From an uncultured Bacteroidota bacterium (lineage in GTDB: Bacteria; Bacteroidota; Bacteroidia; Flavobacteriales; Flavobacteriaceae), in assembly GCA_902515395.1 (NCBI GenBank), contig CABXUL010000010.1:1-47879 (forward strand): a DNA stretch of 47,879 nucleotides, written 5' to 3'. Below, one piece after another: positions 5,801-14,001 of the stretch. Each line of letters opens with the position of its first letter. The first letter of the stretch is position 1. A model generated the notes under the pieces. It saw only the letters and a program-made list of their open reading frames with translations. It searched no databases and had not been told where the DNA came from. Both the position numbers and the translations under genes were made by a program.

Positions 5801-8771
5801 CTAATGATCCAAGGGAGATAGTTGGTGTAAGCTGAACAGACTCAGAAAAAGTTGCTGTTACTGTTAGAGAATCAATGGATGTAACTACATTATCAGAATC
5901 ATCATCATATAAAACCACTGTTGGAGTGGTTACATCTAAAGTATATGTAATACTCTCTGTACCAACATATGAATTCCCCGCTAAATCTGTTCCTGATACT
6001 GTTACAGAATAAACTCCATCTGAAGCTGCTAATGAGGAAACGTTTAGTGTATAAGTCCAATTCGAATCGTCACCTGCTACTGACATTGATTCATTTGAAA
6101 TCAGAGTTGGTGACATTGTTAGTTGTGGCGTTCTCATTGACTCACTAAAACTTGCTTGAACTAATACTGAATCTGATAAGTTAAGTAGCAGATCAGGATG
6201 ATTATCCGTTAGAGTTAATGTCGGAGGCACTCGGTCAATTATAAAATCAATTTTATCTGAGCCTGCATAAGCATTATAGTTTAAATCAGTGCCCGAAACT
6301 GTAAAGCTAATTGTTCCATCGCTTCCAGAATATGTTGATACATCAAAACTGTATGTCCAAACCGAAGAAGTAGTTTTAGACAGATTTTGATAATTACTAC
6401 CATCAATGCTATATTTTGGAAAGTCCATCATTGGCTCATCAAAAGTAACGGTGATTTGAACTACATCAGTCTCTACTAATAAATTATCTGAATCACTATC
6501 TAACATAGTAAGTACAGTAGGAGGTGTAACATCACATCGTATCACATATACTCCCCACTGGGGATCAGTTGAATCTGTTAAAAGAGATCCAACCTTAAAT
6601 GAGTTTGGTTCACTAGCTATATTCTCAACACACCACTCAGAAATATCATGATCAAATGCTGAGGCCCTTAAAAACATTTGCCGCATATTATCACGATTTG
6701 AGATATTTACTCTCCATGGTCCTATATCTTGATTGAAAACAGTAGCATCCTCAAACATTCTATCCATTTCACTAACTGAAGAAATATCCCAACCACCAAT
6801 ATCTTGATTAAATGAAAAGGCCCGCAGAAACAAATTCTTCATATTTGTTACCTGACTTACATTCCAATCACTTATATCACCGTTGAAATCAGATGCTCTG
6901 TAAAACATCCCGTCCATAGTAGTTGCACTGCTAGTATTCCAACTATTCAAATTTTGATTGAAAGTCGATGCTCCTTCAAACATTCTATGAAAAGTCTCTA
7001 CCGAGGATGTATTCCAATTGCTTATATCATGGTTGAATCCACTATCTTTAAAAGTACTATTCATGTCAGTGACCCCTGATGTATTCCAACTACTTAAGTC
7101 TTGATTGAAGTTGTCAGCTCCATTAAAAACACTTAACAGGCTATTTACATTAGAAATATCCCATCCTCCAATATCTTGATTAAATGTATCTGCATTTTTA
7201 AACATTTCTTTTATATTGTTGACAATAATGATATTCCACCCACTAATGTCCTGGTCAAAAGATTGAGCGTTCCTAAACATTGCCTCAGTCGTATTAACAT
7301 TTGAAAGATCCCAATTGCTAATATTGCCATTAAAATTTGTGGCACCATCGAACATAATATTCATAGTTGTTGCACTGGAGGTGACCCATGAATTTAAGTC
7401 CTGGTTAAAATTAACAGCATTCTGAAACATTCCACCAAATCTCAGAACTTTTGAAACATCCCATCCGTCAATATCTTGATCGAATGCATCAGTATTTCCA
7501 AACATATATATTGTATTTTCCAAACTTGAGGTATTCCAGGATCCTATATCTTGATTAAATGCTGTTGCAAATCTAAACATGCTTGAAGCGTTTCTTAAAC
7601 TTGAAACATTCCAAGAACTTATATCTTGATTAAAGGGAGTACTTTTAAAAGTCTCTTGCATATTAGTGACTTTTGAAACATCCCAACTGGATATATCGTT
7701 ATTAAAAGCAGATGACATAAACATTTGTTTCATATTTACATTACTACCTGTATTAATGTTCCAGTTATTTAGTGGTTGATTAAAATCCTCAGCAGATCTA
7801 AAAATTGATTCAAAATTAGTTACACTACCAACATCCCAATTATTTATGTTTTGATTAAAATCTCTCGCGTTATAAAAAGTTTGTTTCATATCTAAAACGC
7901 TTGAGGTATTAAAATTTAATGGTTGATTAAATTTTACAGCATTTTTAAACATCCAGCTCATACGTTTAACATTAGATGTATTTGAAAAATTTAATGGAGA
8001 ATTAAAAATACTTGCACCCTCAAACATAGTTTGCATGTTTGTGACAATATTAGTGTTTAAGGTAATAGGAGAGTTTAAACTATTTGATCTAAACATACCC
8101 CACATACTAGTTGCACTTACCGTCCCATCAGCTCCACCCCACTCAACGGGATGGTTAAATGAATTTGCTCCCCTTAAAAAGGCATAAAAATTAGAAACAT
8201 TACTTACATTCCATCTATTTGGTGCAGATGCGATTGGTTGATTAAATTGAAAAGCATTATAAAACATACTACTCATATTAGTAACACTACTTACGTCCCA
8301 TACATCTATATTTTGATTAAATGCCCTCGCATTTTCAAACATTTGCTGCATATTATTTACATTGCTGACATCCCAACTGCTAATATTTTGATCGAATATT
8401 CTAGCGTTATTGAACATATTATTCATATTTGTAACATTACTTACATCCCAATTTGATATGTCATCGTTAAATGATTGTTTACCTGAAAATAAACTACTCA
8501 TATTAGTAATTTGAGTTGTACAAACACAGCTTAGGTCAGTTGGAGTTACAGTTCCAGCGCCCACGTCATAGCTTCCAGTATTTATAACAGACTGAAGCGC
8601 ATCTAAATCAACAACATGGTATGTTTTTGAACCAATTGGTTTAGTGTATCCTGCAGCAAGAGGAGCAGGACATTTAACAGTTCCTCCATCAATTGTAATA
8701 TCTTGTGAAAAAGATAAAAGCACACAGAAAAAGGCTAGGCCAAAAAGTAATATTCTGTTTTTACTCCTCAT
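2820..8771 (-). CDS. Giant T9SS-secreted surface protein with DUF285, Ig-like and TSP3 repeats
   Basis: A 1983-residue exported protein. Order of parts: signal peptide (1-22); about 25 BspA-like DUF285 repeats of about 25 residues (about 88-735), each built on F.QDI..W.VS.V..M..MF..A; three bacterial Ig-like repeats (about 745-1055) beginning with PPT or TPT and ending in a VSG(T/A)DL.GN-like stretch; several further beta-rich MBG/Big-like repeats (about 1060-1640); thrombospondin type 3 repeats rich in Asp (about 1652-1890) that in this family bind calcium; and a type B T9SS C-terminal domain (about 1895-1983: VKVYNRYGQVVF, then AG.Y.K.GELLPAGSYYYVV). The tail marks export by the type IX system. 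Likely roles are adhesion or surface binding; no catalytic domain is visible. It overlaps the PorP/SprF gene upstream by 11 bases. Confidence 0.93.
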   Translation of the reverse strand: MRSKNRILLFGLAFFCVLLSFSQDITIDGGTVKCPAPLAAGYTKPIGSKTYHVVDLDALQSVINTGSYDVGAGTVTPTDLSCVCTTQITNMSSLFSGKQSFNDDISNWDVSNVTNMNNMFNNARIFDQNISSWDVSNVNNMQQMFENARAFNQNIDVWDVSSVTNMSSMFYNAFQFNQPIASAPNRWNVSNVSNFYAFLRGANSFNHPVEWGGADGTVSATSMWGMFRSNSLNSPITLNTNIVTNMQTMFEGASIFNSPLNFSNTSNVKRMSWMFKNAVKFNQPLNFNTSSVLDMKQTFYNARDFNQNINNWDVGSVTNFESIFRSAEDFNQPLNNWNINTGSNVNMKQMFMSSAFNNDISSWDVSKVTNMQETFKSTPFNQDISSWNVSSLRNASSMFRFATAFNQDIGSWNTSSLENTIYMFGNTDAFDQDIDGWDVSKVLRFGGMFQNAVNFNQDLNSWVTSSATTMNIMFDGATNFNGNISNWDLSNVNTTEAMFRNAQSFDQDISGWNIIIVNNIKEMFKNADTFNQDIGGWDISNVNSLLSVFNGADNFNQDLSSWNTSGVTDMNSTFKDSGFNHDISNWNTSSVETFHRMFEGASTFNQNLNSWNTSSATTMDGMFYRASDFNGDISDWNVSQVTNMKNLFLRAFSFNQDIGGWDISSVSEMDRMFEDATVFNQDIGPWRVNISNRDNMRQMFLRASAFDHDISEWCVENIASEPNSFKVGSLLTDSTDPQWGVYVIRCDVTPPTVLTMLDSDSDNLLVETDVVQITVTFDEPMMDFPKYSIDGSNYQNLSKTTSSVWTYSFDVSTYSGSDGTISFTVSGTDLNYNAYAGSDKIDFIIDRVPPTLTLTDNHPDLLLNLSDSVLVQASFSESMRTPQLTMSPTLISNESMSVAGDDSNWTYTLNVSSLAASDGVYSVTVSGTDLAGNSYVGTESITYTLDVTTPTVVLYDDDSDNVVTSIDSLTVTATFSESVQLTPTISLGSLVTNAQMSPTSSQDNWTYFFDFSLLSITPGSYPVNVSGADLAGNTYSTIGGLLNGDETSVDTILFDYQLFTPSITVTSVTKIYEADSQFTLTATSTSGGAITFQKVDPSCSFISISGSDVTIIGAGSCQVKVSQAAFGAYRSAEVFININIEKADIVIETSDYEAECGDENFQLTASCSSCNRSDFIFTSLNTNVVSVTGTNTALISNSGDSVIQVTLPEDGNYNSATATFSLKVSKGDPIVTQDDLTKNYGESFTLTTSSTSDANIIYTITDTSIATVSGSVVTTKGAGSTTILVNQLENQCYNSITTSMTLDVNTVSQTVSWMTDIYKTFGDELTLDMPITDSDYVGIISFSSSDPSIASVNSVTGEVIIENVGAGSVILTAHLAADNNFDSATVTTSLFIDKSNQSIIVGTIPITKPLKDFSVFPISAVASPSGAPVYIELDPGSAATLSGTVGNYKLVSINSTGLVTITFKTIAADHPNYNPVSTVFVMDVIKSNQNITIDPALNYVLYYSENLTYTLSAASDSGLPIDYHYVSGGVVVTGNKLEINDIGEIIVDIKQHGNTAFNMAPTRRIIINVLQGITVLTDFNLPSKIFSEDDFTFKAPISSRPGNIQYTSSNSSVAQVINGKIIINGVGSTKITAIQPANSLYTQGMISTVFFVGDTDLDSDGIGDSYDNCPGVANPNQLDTDGDTIGNLCDLDDDNDNWLDETEINCGSDPLDVDSFPSDNDYDGQADCVDTDDDNDGWSDQDEVACNSDPFDSSIIPLDTDLDGISNCKDTDDDNDGWLDEEELNCNSDSLDSAIKPLDTDNDGMSNCDDKDDDNDGWMDEEEINCGSDPLNKALYPIDTDNDGLSNCYDEDDDGDGWSDEIEEKCETNPLSAFDVPVDRDNDGDPSCTDPDDNQIFVSPLLTPGVNGPESTWKIINFEQYPSSIVKVYNRYGQVVFRKVNYQNDWAGTYDKTGELLPAGSYYYVVEVPETGKVKKGWLYLTY
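3102..3818 (-). repeat. Thrombospondin type 3 (calcium-binding type) repeat region
   Basis: Within the giant surface protein, six or seven units of about 35 residues alternate DTDNDG-type loops with DDDNDGW.DE.E..C.SDPL. The Asp spacing is that of calcium-coordinating TSP3 loops. At DNA level the units are similar enough to give near-identical 60-100 base blocks, so assembly collapse is possible here. Confidence 0.85.
6560..8510 (-). repeat. BspA-like DUF285 25-residue repeat region
   Basis: About 25 consecutive units of 75 bases encode the pattern FNQDI..WDVS.VTNM..MF..A. The units are diverged at DNA level but keep the Phe, Trp and Met positions. The 75-base period is coding, so it is not a CRISPR array. 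Confidence 0.88.
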
Positions 8772-9705
8772 TATCTTCTGATGTTGTTAATTGTTCTTCC
8801 TCAGCTTTTGACTTATTATCCAAATTAATTCTAATCATAATCTCATGGGCAGGCTCTTTTGTAACATCACTTAATGCAATACTTGAAAATTCATAAACAT
8901 ACCCCCATTCAAACCCCCATTTATTTTTTGAGGTAAAAAATAGTGCTAAATTATCATTGTTCGAGTAACCGGCTCCAATGGAAATTTTTTCTTTAAAAGC
9001 TAAATTAAATGTACTTGTAAAAAGGTTTGGGCTATCTCTTAAAGTTCTATAAACAAATACTGGATTAAGGCTGAAATCTCCAACAGATATGGTAAATCCA
9101 GAGGAAAAATGAAGAAAAGAGTAATCACTTGCATTTGTTTCCCAAACTTCACTGTCTTCAAACCTTTTATTGTTAAATAAATTTGGTATACCTACTCCAA
9201 TAAAATAATTGGGAGCTTTATAATGTGCACCTACACCAATTACGGGTGTAAAATAACTTTTCACTAAGGAAAGTGCTGGGTTAAATTCATTAAATATTCT
9301 ACCTAAACCATTGGTGTCAATATCATTATAAAATCCACCACCCTTTAGACCCAAATATAAAAAACGATTTTCTGAAAGTTGAAGCTGATAGTTATAGTCA
9401 AGAGTAAAAAAAGTTTTATTCTCTATGAATACTCTATCATTTTGAGCAGTAAAACCCAATTGAACATTATTTTTTTTAGGCAAGTGATAGATTAGAAAAT
9501 TGGTTCTAGGAGCCCCCTCCACATTATTCCATTGACTTCTTCTGTTAAAGGAAACTATGGAACCCTCACTTCCAGTAAAAGCTGGATTAAAAACACTAAA
9601 GCTGGTTCTATTAAAAATAAAACTCGCCTCCTGAGATTTAAGCTCATCAAATGGCAAAGAAAAAGCAAGAAAAAGAAGTAAGCCCCAATATTGTTTTTTA
9701 ACCAT
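8761..9705 (-). CDS. PorP/SprF family type IX secretion system membrane protein
   Basis: A 314-residue outer-membrane beta-barrel of the PorP/SprF family. It has a signal peptide (about 1-24, ending DELKSQ), then the family's N-terminal signature FSVFNPAFTGSEG and strand-rich alternation to the end. Proteins of this family accompany type B T9SS substrates such as SprB and are thought to anchor or help export the partner. The giant type B substrate directly follows with an 11-base overlap, which makes it the obvious partner. A promoter candidate lies at 9760-9787. The last 20 residues are acidic (EEEQLTTSEDNEE), which is uncommon for a barrel end. Confidence 0.92.
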   Translation of the reverse strand: MVKKQYWGLLLFLAFSLPFDELKSQEASFIFNRTSFSVFNPAFTGSEGSIVSFNRRSQWNNVEGAPRTNFLIYHLPKKNNVQLGFTAQNDRVFIENKTFFTLDYNYQLQLSENRFLYLGLKGGGFYNDIDTNGLGRIFNEFNPALSLVKSYFTPVIGVGAHYKAPNYFIGVGIPNLFNNKRFEDSEVWETNASDYSFLHFSSGFTISVGDFSLNPVFVYRTLRDSPNLFTSTFNLAFKEKISIGAGYSNNDNLALFFTSKNKWGFEWGYVYEFSSIALSDVTKEPAHEIMIRINLDNKSKAEEEQLTTSEDNEE

Positions 9706-9759
9706 TATAGTTTAATTAACTCTTTTTAATCAAGGATAGATTAAATTAAGTAATTGATT

Positions 9760-9787
9760 CAAAGATATTGAGAAATTTAAAAATCAA
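9760..9787 (-). promoter_or_regulatory. Promoter of the PorP/SprF-surface protein operon
   Basis: On the minus strand TTG (9785-9787) is followed after 17 bases by TATCTTTG (9760-9767), matching the Bacteroidota -33/-7 form TTG...TAnnTTTG. The expected start is about 50 bases before the ATG at 9705. The -33 element lies inside the end of the nagB-like gene. Confidence 0.5.
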
Positions 9788-10559
9788 GCCTTGAGGCTGA
9801 AAATTGATCTAAAAAAAGTCTTGATCGAGAGTGAGTTCTTAATATAGATGCAGGGCAACTAGTATTTATTTTACCATTTAATGTATCGTAAACAGCTTTA
9901 GATTTTCTTTGATCTGGAACAACACAGCTAATCACCTTACTGTTTAAAATTGCTGGTATAGTAAGAGTAAGAGCCTGCCTTGGAACATCATCAAAATATG
10001 GGAACCAACCCTCGGTGAATTGTTGCCTCCTGCAGGCTTCGTCAAGATTTACAAGCTTCACTTGGTCCCTATCATTAAAATCTGCTTCATAAGGGTCATT
10101 AAAGGCTATATGACCATTTTCACCAATTCCAATACAAGCTATATCAATGGGATGATTAATTAAGATTTGCTCATATTCTTTCATCTCTTTTTCACAGTCT
10201 GCTGCATCGCCATTCAAAAAATAGACTTTTTTGGGGTTAACAAAACTCAAAATTCTATCTTTTAAATACTTTCTAAAGCTAGCAGGGTGGTTTGGCGAAA
10301 TATCTTTGTATTCATCCAAATGAAAAACAGTAATTTTTTTCCAATCAATCTCTTTATTTCTTAATGCTTCCAAAAACAGAAATTGTGAGGAGCCTGTTGC
10401 TAGGAGAATATTTGCAAAACCACTTTTATTAATCGCTTCTTTAATATTTTTTTCTACAAAATCAGATGCATTATCGGCCATCACCTTCGGCTGCTCATAA
10501 ATAACTACGTTAAGATGGTCAATAGTTATTTCTTTTCTGATTTGTTTTTTTAAATTCAT
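9777..10559 (-). CDS. nagB: Glucosamine-6-phosphate deaminase-like protein (NagB family)
   Basis: A 260-residue cytoplasmic enzyme of the NagB/6-phosphogluconolactonase family. It carries LATGSS (53-58, phosphate loop), FHLDEY (79-84, with the catalytic Asp region) and GIGENGHIAFNDP (144-156, His150 as ring-opening base). In NagB these convert glucosamine-6-phosphate to fructose-6-phosphate and ammonia. It is the last gene of the leftward ThuA-hydrolase-NagB group, 74 bases after the hydrolase. NagB paralogues in such clusters may act on other amino or keto sugar phosphates, so the exact substrate is open. No sugar kinase or transporter is in the window. Confidence 0.82.
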   Translation of the reverse strand: MNLKKQIRKEITIDHLNVVIYEQPKVMADNASDFVEKNIKEAINKSGFANILLATGSSQFLFLEALRNKEIDWKKITVFHLDEYKDISPNHPASFRKYLKDRILSFVNPKKVYFLNGDAADCEKEMKEYEQILINHPIDIACIGIGENGHIAFNDPYEADFNDRDQVKLVNLDEACRRQQFTEGWFPYFDDVPRQALTLTIPAILNSKVISCVVPDQRKSKAVYDTLNGKINTSCPASILRTHSRSRLFLDQFSASRLDF

Positions 10560-10633
10560 CTTTTTCTATAAATATTAATCTACTTTATAAAATTCTTAAT
10601 TAAAAATTAATTTACAAGAGTTAAAGCTAATTT

Positions 10634-11398
10634 TTAACGTTTATTTGAAAACAACCAATGCATCAAATCTGGCTCGGCAAAAGCATTATCCCAGCTATTA
10701 TGATTGACCTCTGGGTAAATAGTCAGCCTGACACTTGCTTTTTCTTTACCAAGGGCTTCATGCATTTTACGTGAAAAATCAACTGAAACCACCCCATCAT
10801 CTTCCCCGTGAAAAATCCAAAAAGGTGTAGTTTTCAAAAGATCAGACCAATCTGGATTACCTCCTCCACAAATTGGGAAAGCAGCTGCAAAAAAATCCGG
10901 GTTTCTAGCTACCAATTCAAAAGTTCCCATTCCTCCCATTGAGAGACCGCCAACATACCTTCTAGTTTCATCTATATCATATTTTTTTTGAATTAAATCC
11001 AATAATTTTTCTACCATAATCAGTTGCTTGTTTTCTGATATCTCTTTAAAAAAATCAAACTTTTGACCAGCTGACATCTCATAGTTCCTTTTTACATTAG
11101 CCCAAGAAGATTTCTCTGGACATTGAGGAAAAACAACTATTGCGGGATAGTTATTTCTAAAGTCTTCAGATTTAAAAAGAAAACTTCCGTGTACCAATTG
11201 TGATTTATTATCACTTCCCCTTTCCCCTGCGCCATGTAAAAAAATCAATAGTGGGTAGGATTTTTGGGAATTATAATTCTCAGGAATTAAAATCCTGTAT
11301 GGTAATGTATCGTTTTGATGAACTAAAAGCTCCTCTTTAAATTCTTGACTAAAAACAGACGTAGTAGATATTAATAAAAGTATAAGAATTCTTTTCAT
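10634..11398 (-). CDS. Secreted alpha/beta hydrolase (phospholipase/carboxylesterase type)
   Basis: A 254-residue exported hydrolase. Signal peptide 1-18 (ending SVFSQ). Oxyanion segment FLHGAGERG (53-61), nucleophile elbow GLSMGG with Ser153, acid in the HGEDDG region (197-202, Asp200 or Asp201) and His233 in VNHNSW complete the triad. The family includes PHB depolymerase-like and carbohydrate deacetylase-like esterases. In the context of sulfatase and sugar oxidoreductases, removing an ester from a sugar is a reasonable guess, not shown by the sequence. It lies 13 bases after the ThuA-like gene. Confidence 0.85.
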   Translation of the reverse strand: MKRILILLLISTTSVFSQEFKEELLVHQNDTLPYRILIPENYNSQKSYPLLIFLHGAGERGSDNKSQLVHGSFLFKSEDFRNNYPAIVVFPQCPEKSSWANVKRNYEMSAGQKFDFFKEISENKQLIMVEKLLDLIQKKYDIDETRRYVGGLSMGGMGTFELVARNPDFFAAAFPICGGGNPDWSDLLKTTPFWIFHGEDDGVVSVDFSRKMHEALGKEKASVRLTIYPEVNHNSWDNAFAEPDLMHWLFSNKR

Positions 11399-11411
11399 TT
11401 GAATTATTTAT

Positions 11412-12347
11412 CTAATCAATTAATTCGTTAACTAAAATTGGTGAGTCATCACAACTTAATTCTCCAGCAGCATAATATAATCCATTGAGAAAAAAATTAA
11501 CCAATTTTGGATTATCCATACTTTGAGCATTGTGAGAGGGTGAGGAATAGAAAACTCTTCCTCTACCATATCTTTTTATCCATGAAATGAACTTTATATT
11601 ATCTTTTGGCCGATCGCGAGTCATCTTAATCTGGTCAAGGTTCATATATAACAAGGGTCTAAAGTTATAATTAAAATAAGCATTTTTAAAAAAATATGGC
11701 TCATCATAATGGGTAAAGCCTTTACCCTCGAAACTACTTACTAACGGATGTTTGGGGTCAAATAATTTAACGTTAATTTCCTGCTGTAGGGGATGAAAGT
11801 CAAAACTTCCTCCAACCATTTCACTAAAATCCAAAGAATTATTCTGCATTACTATTGCGCCATGAAGCACAACAAGGCCGTTCCCTCTTTTAATATGTTT
11901 TAAGAGATTTTTTTCAAGTTTTTTTGCCTTATCAATGACCTGTTCCTCATCTAAAAATTTATTCTCATTTATTACATCCCAAAACATATCTCTTCTCTCC
12001 CTGTCAGAGCAATTATTATTGAGTACTATAACATCATATTTCGATATGTTTTTTTTCTCAAATACACTTATATCCTTTGATACTTCAACATTAAAATCCC
12101 CTGTTTTAAGTGCAATTATTTTAATTGCTTCCTCAGTATGAGGTATGGTCCAATGATTATATCCGGTATGTAACGAAAAAATTAAAAGATTCTTCTTTTT
12201 ATTGGGCGCAAGACTTTTTTTTCCCTCAACCATAGCCTCAATTTTATTTAACCAACTTTGAGTAATTTCAACCTCAGGAAGGTTTTGCGAGTATGAGTTA
12301 AAAGTAATCAGTAGTGATAAAAACATTAATCCTATTTTCATCTTCAC
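11412..12347 (-). CDS. ThuA domain protein, exported
   Basis: A 311-residue protein with a signal peptide (1-20) and a ThuA domain, a class I glutamine amidotransferase-like fold without a visible amidotransferase catalytic Cys. Marks are LLIFSLHTGYNHW (N-terminal strand), DVIVLNNNCSD, GNGLVVLHGAI and the YGRGRVFYSSPSHN segment near the C-terminus. ThuA proteins take part in metabolism of trehalose and of 3-keto sugars. The first gene of its operon, it is divergent from the sulfatase operon across a 133-base gap that contains the operator candidate. Confidence 0.88.
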   Translation of the reverse strand: MKMKIGLMFLSLLITFNSYSQNLPEVEITQSWLNKIEAMVEGKKSLAPNKKKNLLIFSLHTGYNHWTIPHTEEAIKIIALKTGDFNVEVSKDISVFEKKNISKYDVIVLNNNCSDRERRDMFWDVINENKFLDEEQVIDKAKKLEKNLLKHIKRGNGLVVLHGAIVMQNNSLDFSEMVGGSFDFHPLQQEINVKLFDPKHPLVSSFEGKGFTHYDEPYFFKNAYFNYNFRPLLYMNLDQIKMTRDRPKDNIKFISWIKRYGRGRVFYSSPSHNAQSMDNPKLVNFFLNGLYYAAGELSCDDSPILVNELID

Positions 12348-12411
12348 AATAGATAGTTTTAAGTTTTGAATCTACTTGAAATTTAAGTCATTTTAAATTA
12401 AAGAATCACGA

Positions 12412-12442
12412 TTTGAATTTCAGGTAAATTTATGTAAGTTTA
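12412..12442 (+). promoter_or_regulatory. Promoter of the sulfatase-cytochrome operon
   Basis: TTTG (12412-12415), 19 bases, then TAAGTTTA (12435-12442): a close match to the Bacteroidota vegetative promoter TTTG-N19-TAnnTTTG, with A for the last G. Transcription would begin near 12449, inside the palindrome at 12447-12458. Confidence 0.6.
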
Positions 12443-12446
12443 TATT

Positions 12447-12458
12447 GTGTACGTACAC
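12447..12458. promoter_or_regulatory. Perfect 12-base palindrome, operator candidate
   Basis: GTGTACGTACAC reads identically on both strands and has a central CG, as in many LacI-family operators. It covers the predicted transcription start of the rightward operon and lies 23 bases before the chosen start codon at 12481, and about 100 bases before the leftward ThuA start. No regulator gene is adjacent. Confidence 0.5.
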
Positions 12459-12480
12459 GATATTAAGGATTTATTTTAGT

Positions 12481-13971
12481 TTGTTAGGAAAAAATCATAT
12501 TATTTTGCTGCTTTTTATAGTCTTATCAACTGCTTGTCAGTCTGAAAAAGAGACTAAATCACTAACCTCACCAAATATACTTTTTATTGCTGTTGATGAC
12601 CTAAGACCTGAGCTAGGAGTCTATGGAAATCAAACTGTTAAAAGTCCTAACATAGATAAATTAGCGGACGAAGGAAGCCATTTTACAAGACATTATGTAC
12701 AAGTGCCTACTTGTGGCGCTTCAAGATATAGTCTAATGACAGGTATGCGACCACGAAAGAGGATACATGTCGATAATAAAGCTTTTTACGAAGAAACATC
12801 TCAACAGCCCGAAAGAGAAAGACCAGAGTCTTTTGTTCATCACCTTAAAAGAAATGGCTATAATACTGTTGGAATTGGAAAAATAAGCCACTCAGTAGAC
12901 GGTTTAGTTTATAAGTATGAAGAACAGCCAACTAAAATAAAGGAAATGCCCCATAGCTGGAATCGATTTATATTTAATCCTGGAAAATGGAAAACTGGAT
13001 GGAATGCCTTTTTTGCATATGCCAATGGTGAAAATCGGCAAAGTCTTAAAGGTCAGGTTAAACCCTATGAAAGTGCAGACATTTCAGACGATGGTTACCC
13101 AGATGGACTAATTTTAAAAAGTGCACTTGACGAATTAAAAAGATTAAAAGAGGAAGAAAAACCCTTTTTTTTAGGAGTAGGCTTTTTTAAACCACACTTA
13201 CCGTTTAATGCTCCAAAAAAGTATTGGGACTTTTATTACAGAGATTCCATCTCCATTGCACCTGATCCAAATATTCCAACGGGGGTCAATCCGATAAGTG
13301 TTGGTAAAATGGGTGAGTTTTATAATTATAAGCTTTCTGACGAAAAGCCTACTCTCAAACAAACTGTTTCAGATGAATATGCTAGAAAATTAATTCATGG
13401 ATATTATGCATCTATCAGTTATATTGATAATCTAATTGGAAAATTAATCCGAGAACTTAAATCACTTGATCTAGACGGGAATACCATGGTAATTCTTTGG
13501 GGTGATCATGGTTGGCATTTAGGCAACGACAGAAAGTGGGGAAAACACACCTTGTTTGAAAGGTCATTAAAAAGTGCCCTGATTATAAAACTTCCTGGTA
13601 AACAAAATAAAAATAAAGAGATCAATTCAATTGTTGAAACTGTTGATATCTACCCTACTCTTATGGAATTTTGTTCAATCACACCTCCATATAAATTGGA
13701 TGGTGAAAGCTTGTTAAAGCATATGAATTCTGTAAATACAAATAAAAAAAATATTGCTTATAGCTACTGGAAAGATGGAATAAGTATAAGGACAGAAAAA
13801 TACCGATTAACAAAATTTTTTAGGAAGGAGGAACCAAAAATAGAACTTTACGACCATTTACTTGATTCAGAGGAGAATAATAATATAGCTTTTGTAAATA
13901 AAAAATTAATAGATTCACTAATGCCAACTTTGATGAAATCAATCCCAAAATTCTATCAAGTTGCTAATTAA
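12481..13971 (+). CDS. Iduronate-2-sulfatase-like sulfatase lipoprotein
   Basis: A 496-residue type I sulfatase. Lipoprotein signal with lipobox LSTAC (Cys19), so membrane-anchored. Metal ligands DD at 39-40 in FIAVDDLRPELGVYG; formylglycine motif CGASR with Cys78, an allowed C-x-A-x-R variant; later GDHGWHLG (about 341) and KWGKHTLFE, all typical of iduronate-2-sulfatase relatives that act on sulfated sugars. Start choice: the frame is open to a TTG at 12445, but this lies over the operator, while the TTG at 12481 gives a compact lipoprotein signal (MLGKNHIILLLF). Needs a formylglycine-generating enzyme encoded elsewhere. First gene of the six-gene rightward operon. Confidence 0.88.
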   Translation: MLGKNHIILLLFIVLSTACQSEKETKSLTSPNILFIAVDDLRPELGVYGNQTVKSPNIDKLADEGSHFTRHYVQVPTCGASRYSLMTGMRPRKRIHVDNKAFYEETSQQPERERPESFVHHLKRNGYNTVGIGKISHSVDGLVYKYEEQPTKIKEMPHSWNRFIFNPGKWKTGWNAFFAYANGENRQSLKGQVKPYESADISDDGYPDGLILKSALDELKRLKEEEKPFFLGVGFFKPHLPFNAPKKYWDFYYRDSISIAPDPNIPTGVNPISVGKMGEFYNYKLSDEKPTLKQTVSDEYARKLIHGYYASISYIDNLIGKLIRELKSLDLDGNTMVILWGDHGWHLGNDRKWGKHTLFERSLKSALIIKLPGKQNKNKEINSIVETVDIYPTLMEFCSITPPYKLDGESLLKHMNSVNTNKKNIAYSYWKDGISIRTEKYRLTKFFRKEEPKIELYDHLLDSEENNNIAFVNKKLIDSLMPTLMKSIPKFYQVAN

Positions 13972-14001
13972 TAAAAATTGAAAACTTAACTTAACTTAAA
14001 A

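Noticed and set aside
6560-8510. Regular 75-base periodicity, considered as a CRISPR-like array
   Set aside because: The period is explained by the 25-residue DUF285 protein repeat; units are diverged and in frame, with no identical repeats or unique spacers.
12445-12480. Upstream TTG at 12445 as the sulfatase start
   Set aside because: It would put the operator palindrome inside the coding region and at the transcription start, leaving no leader, and would insert 12 odd residues before a well-formed lipoprotein signal.
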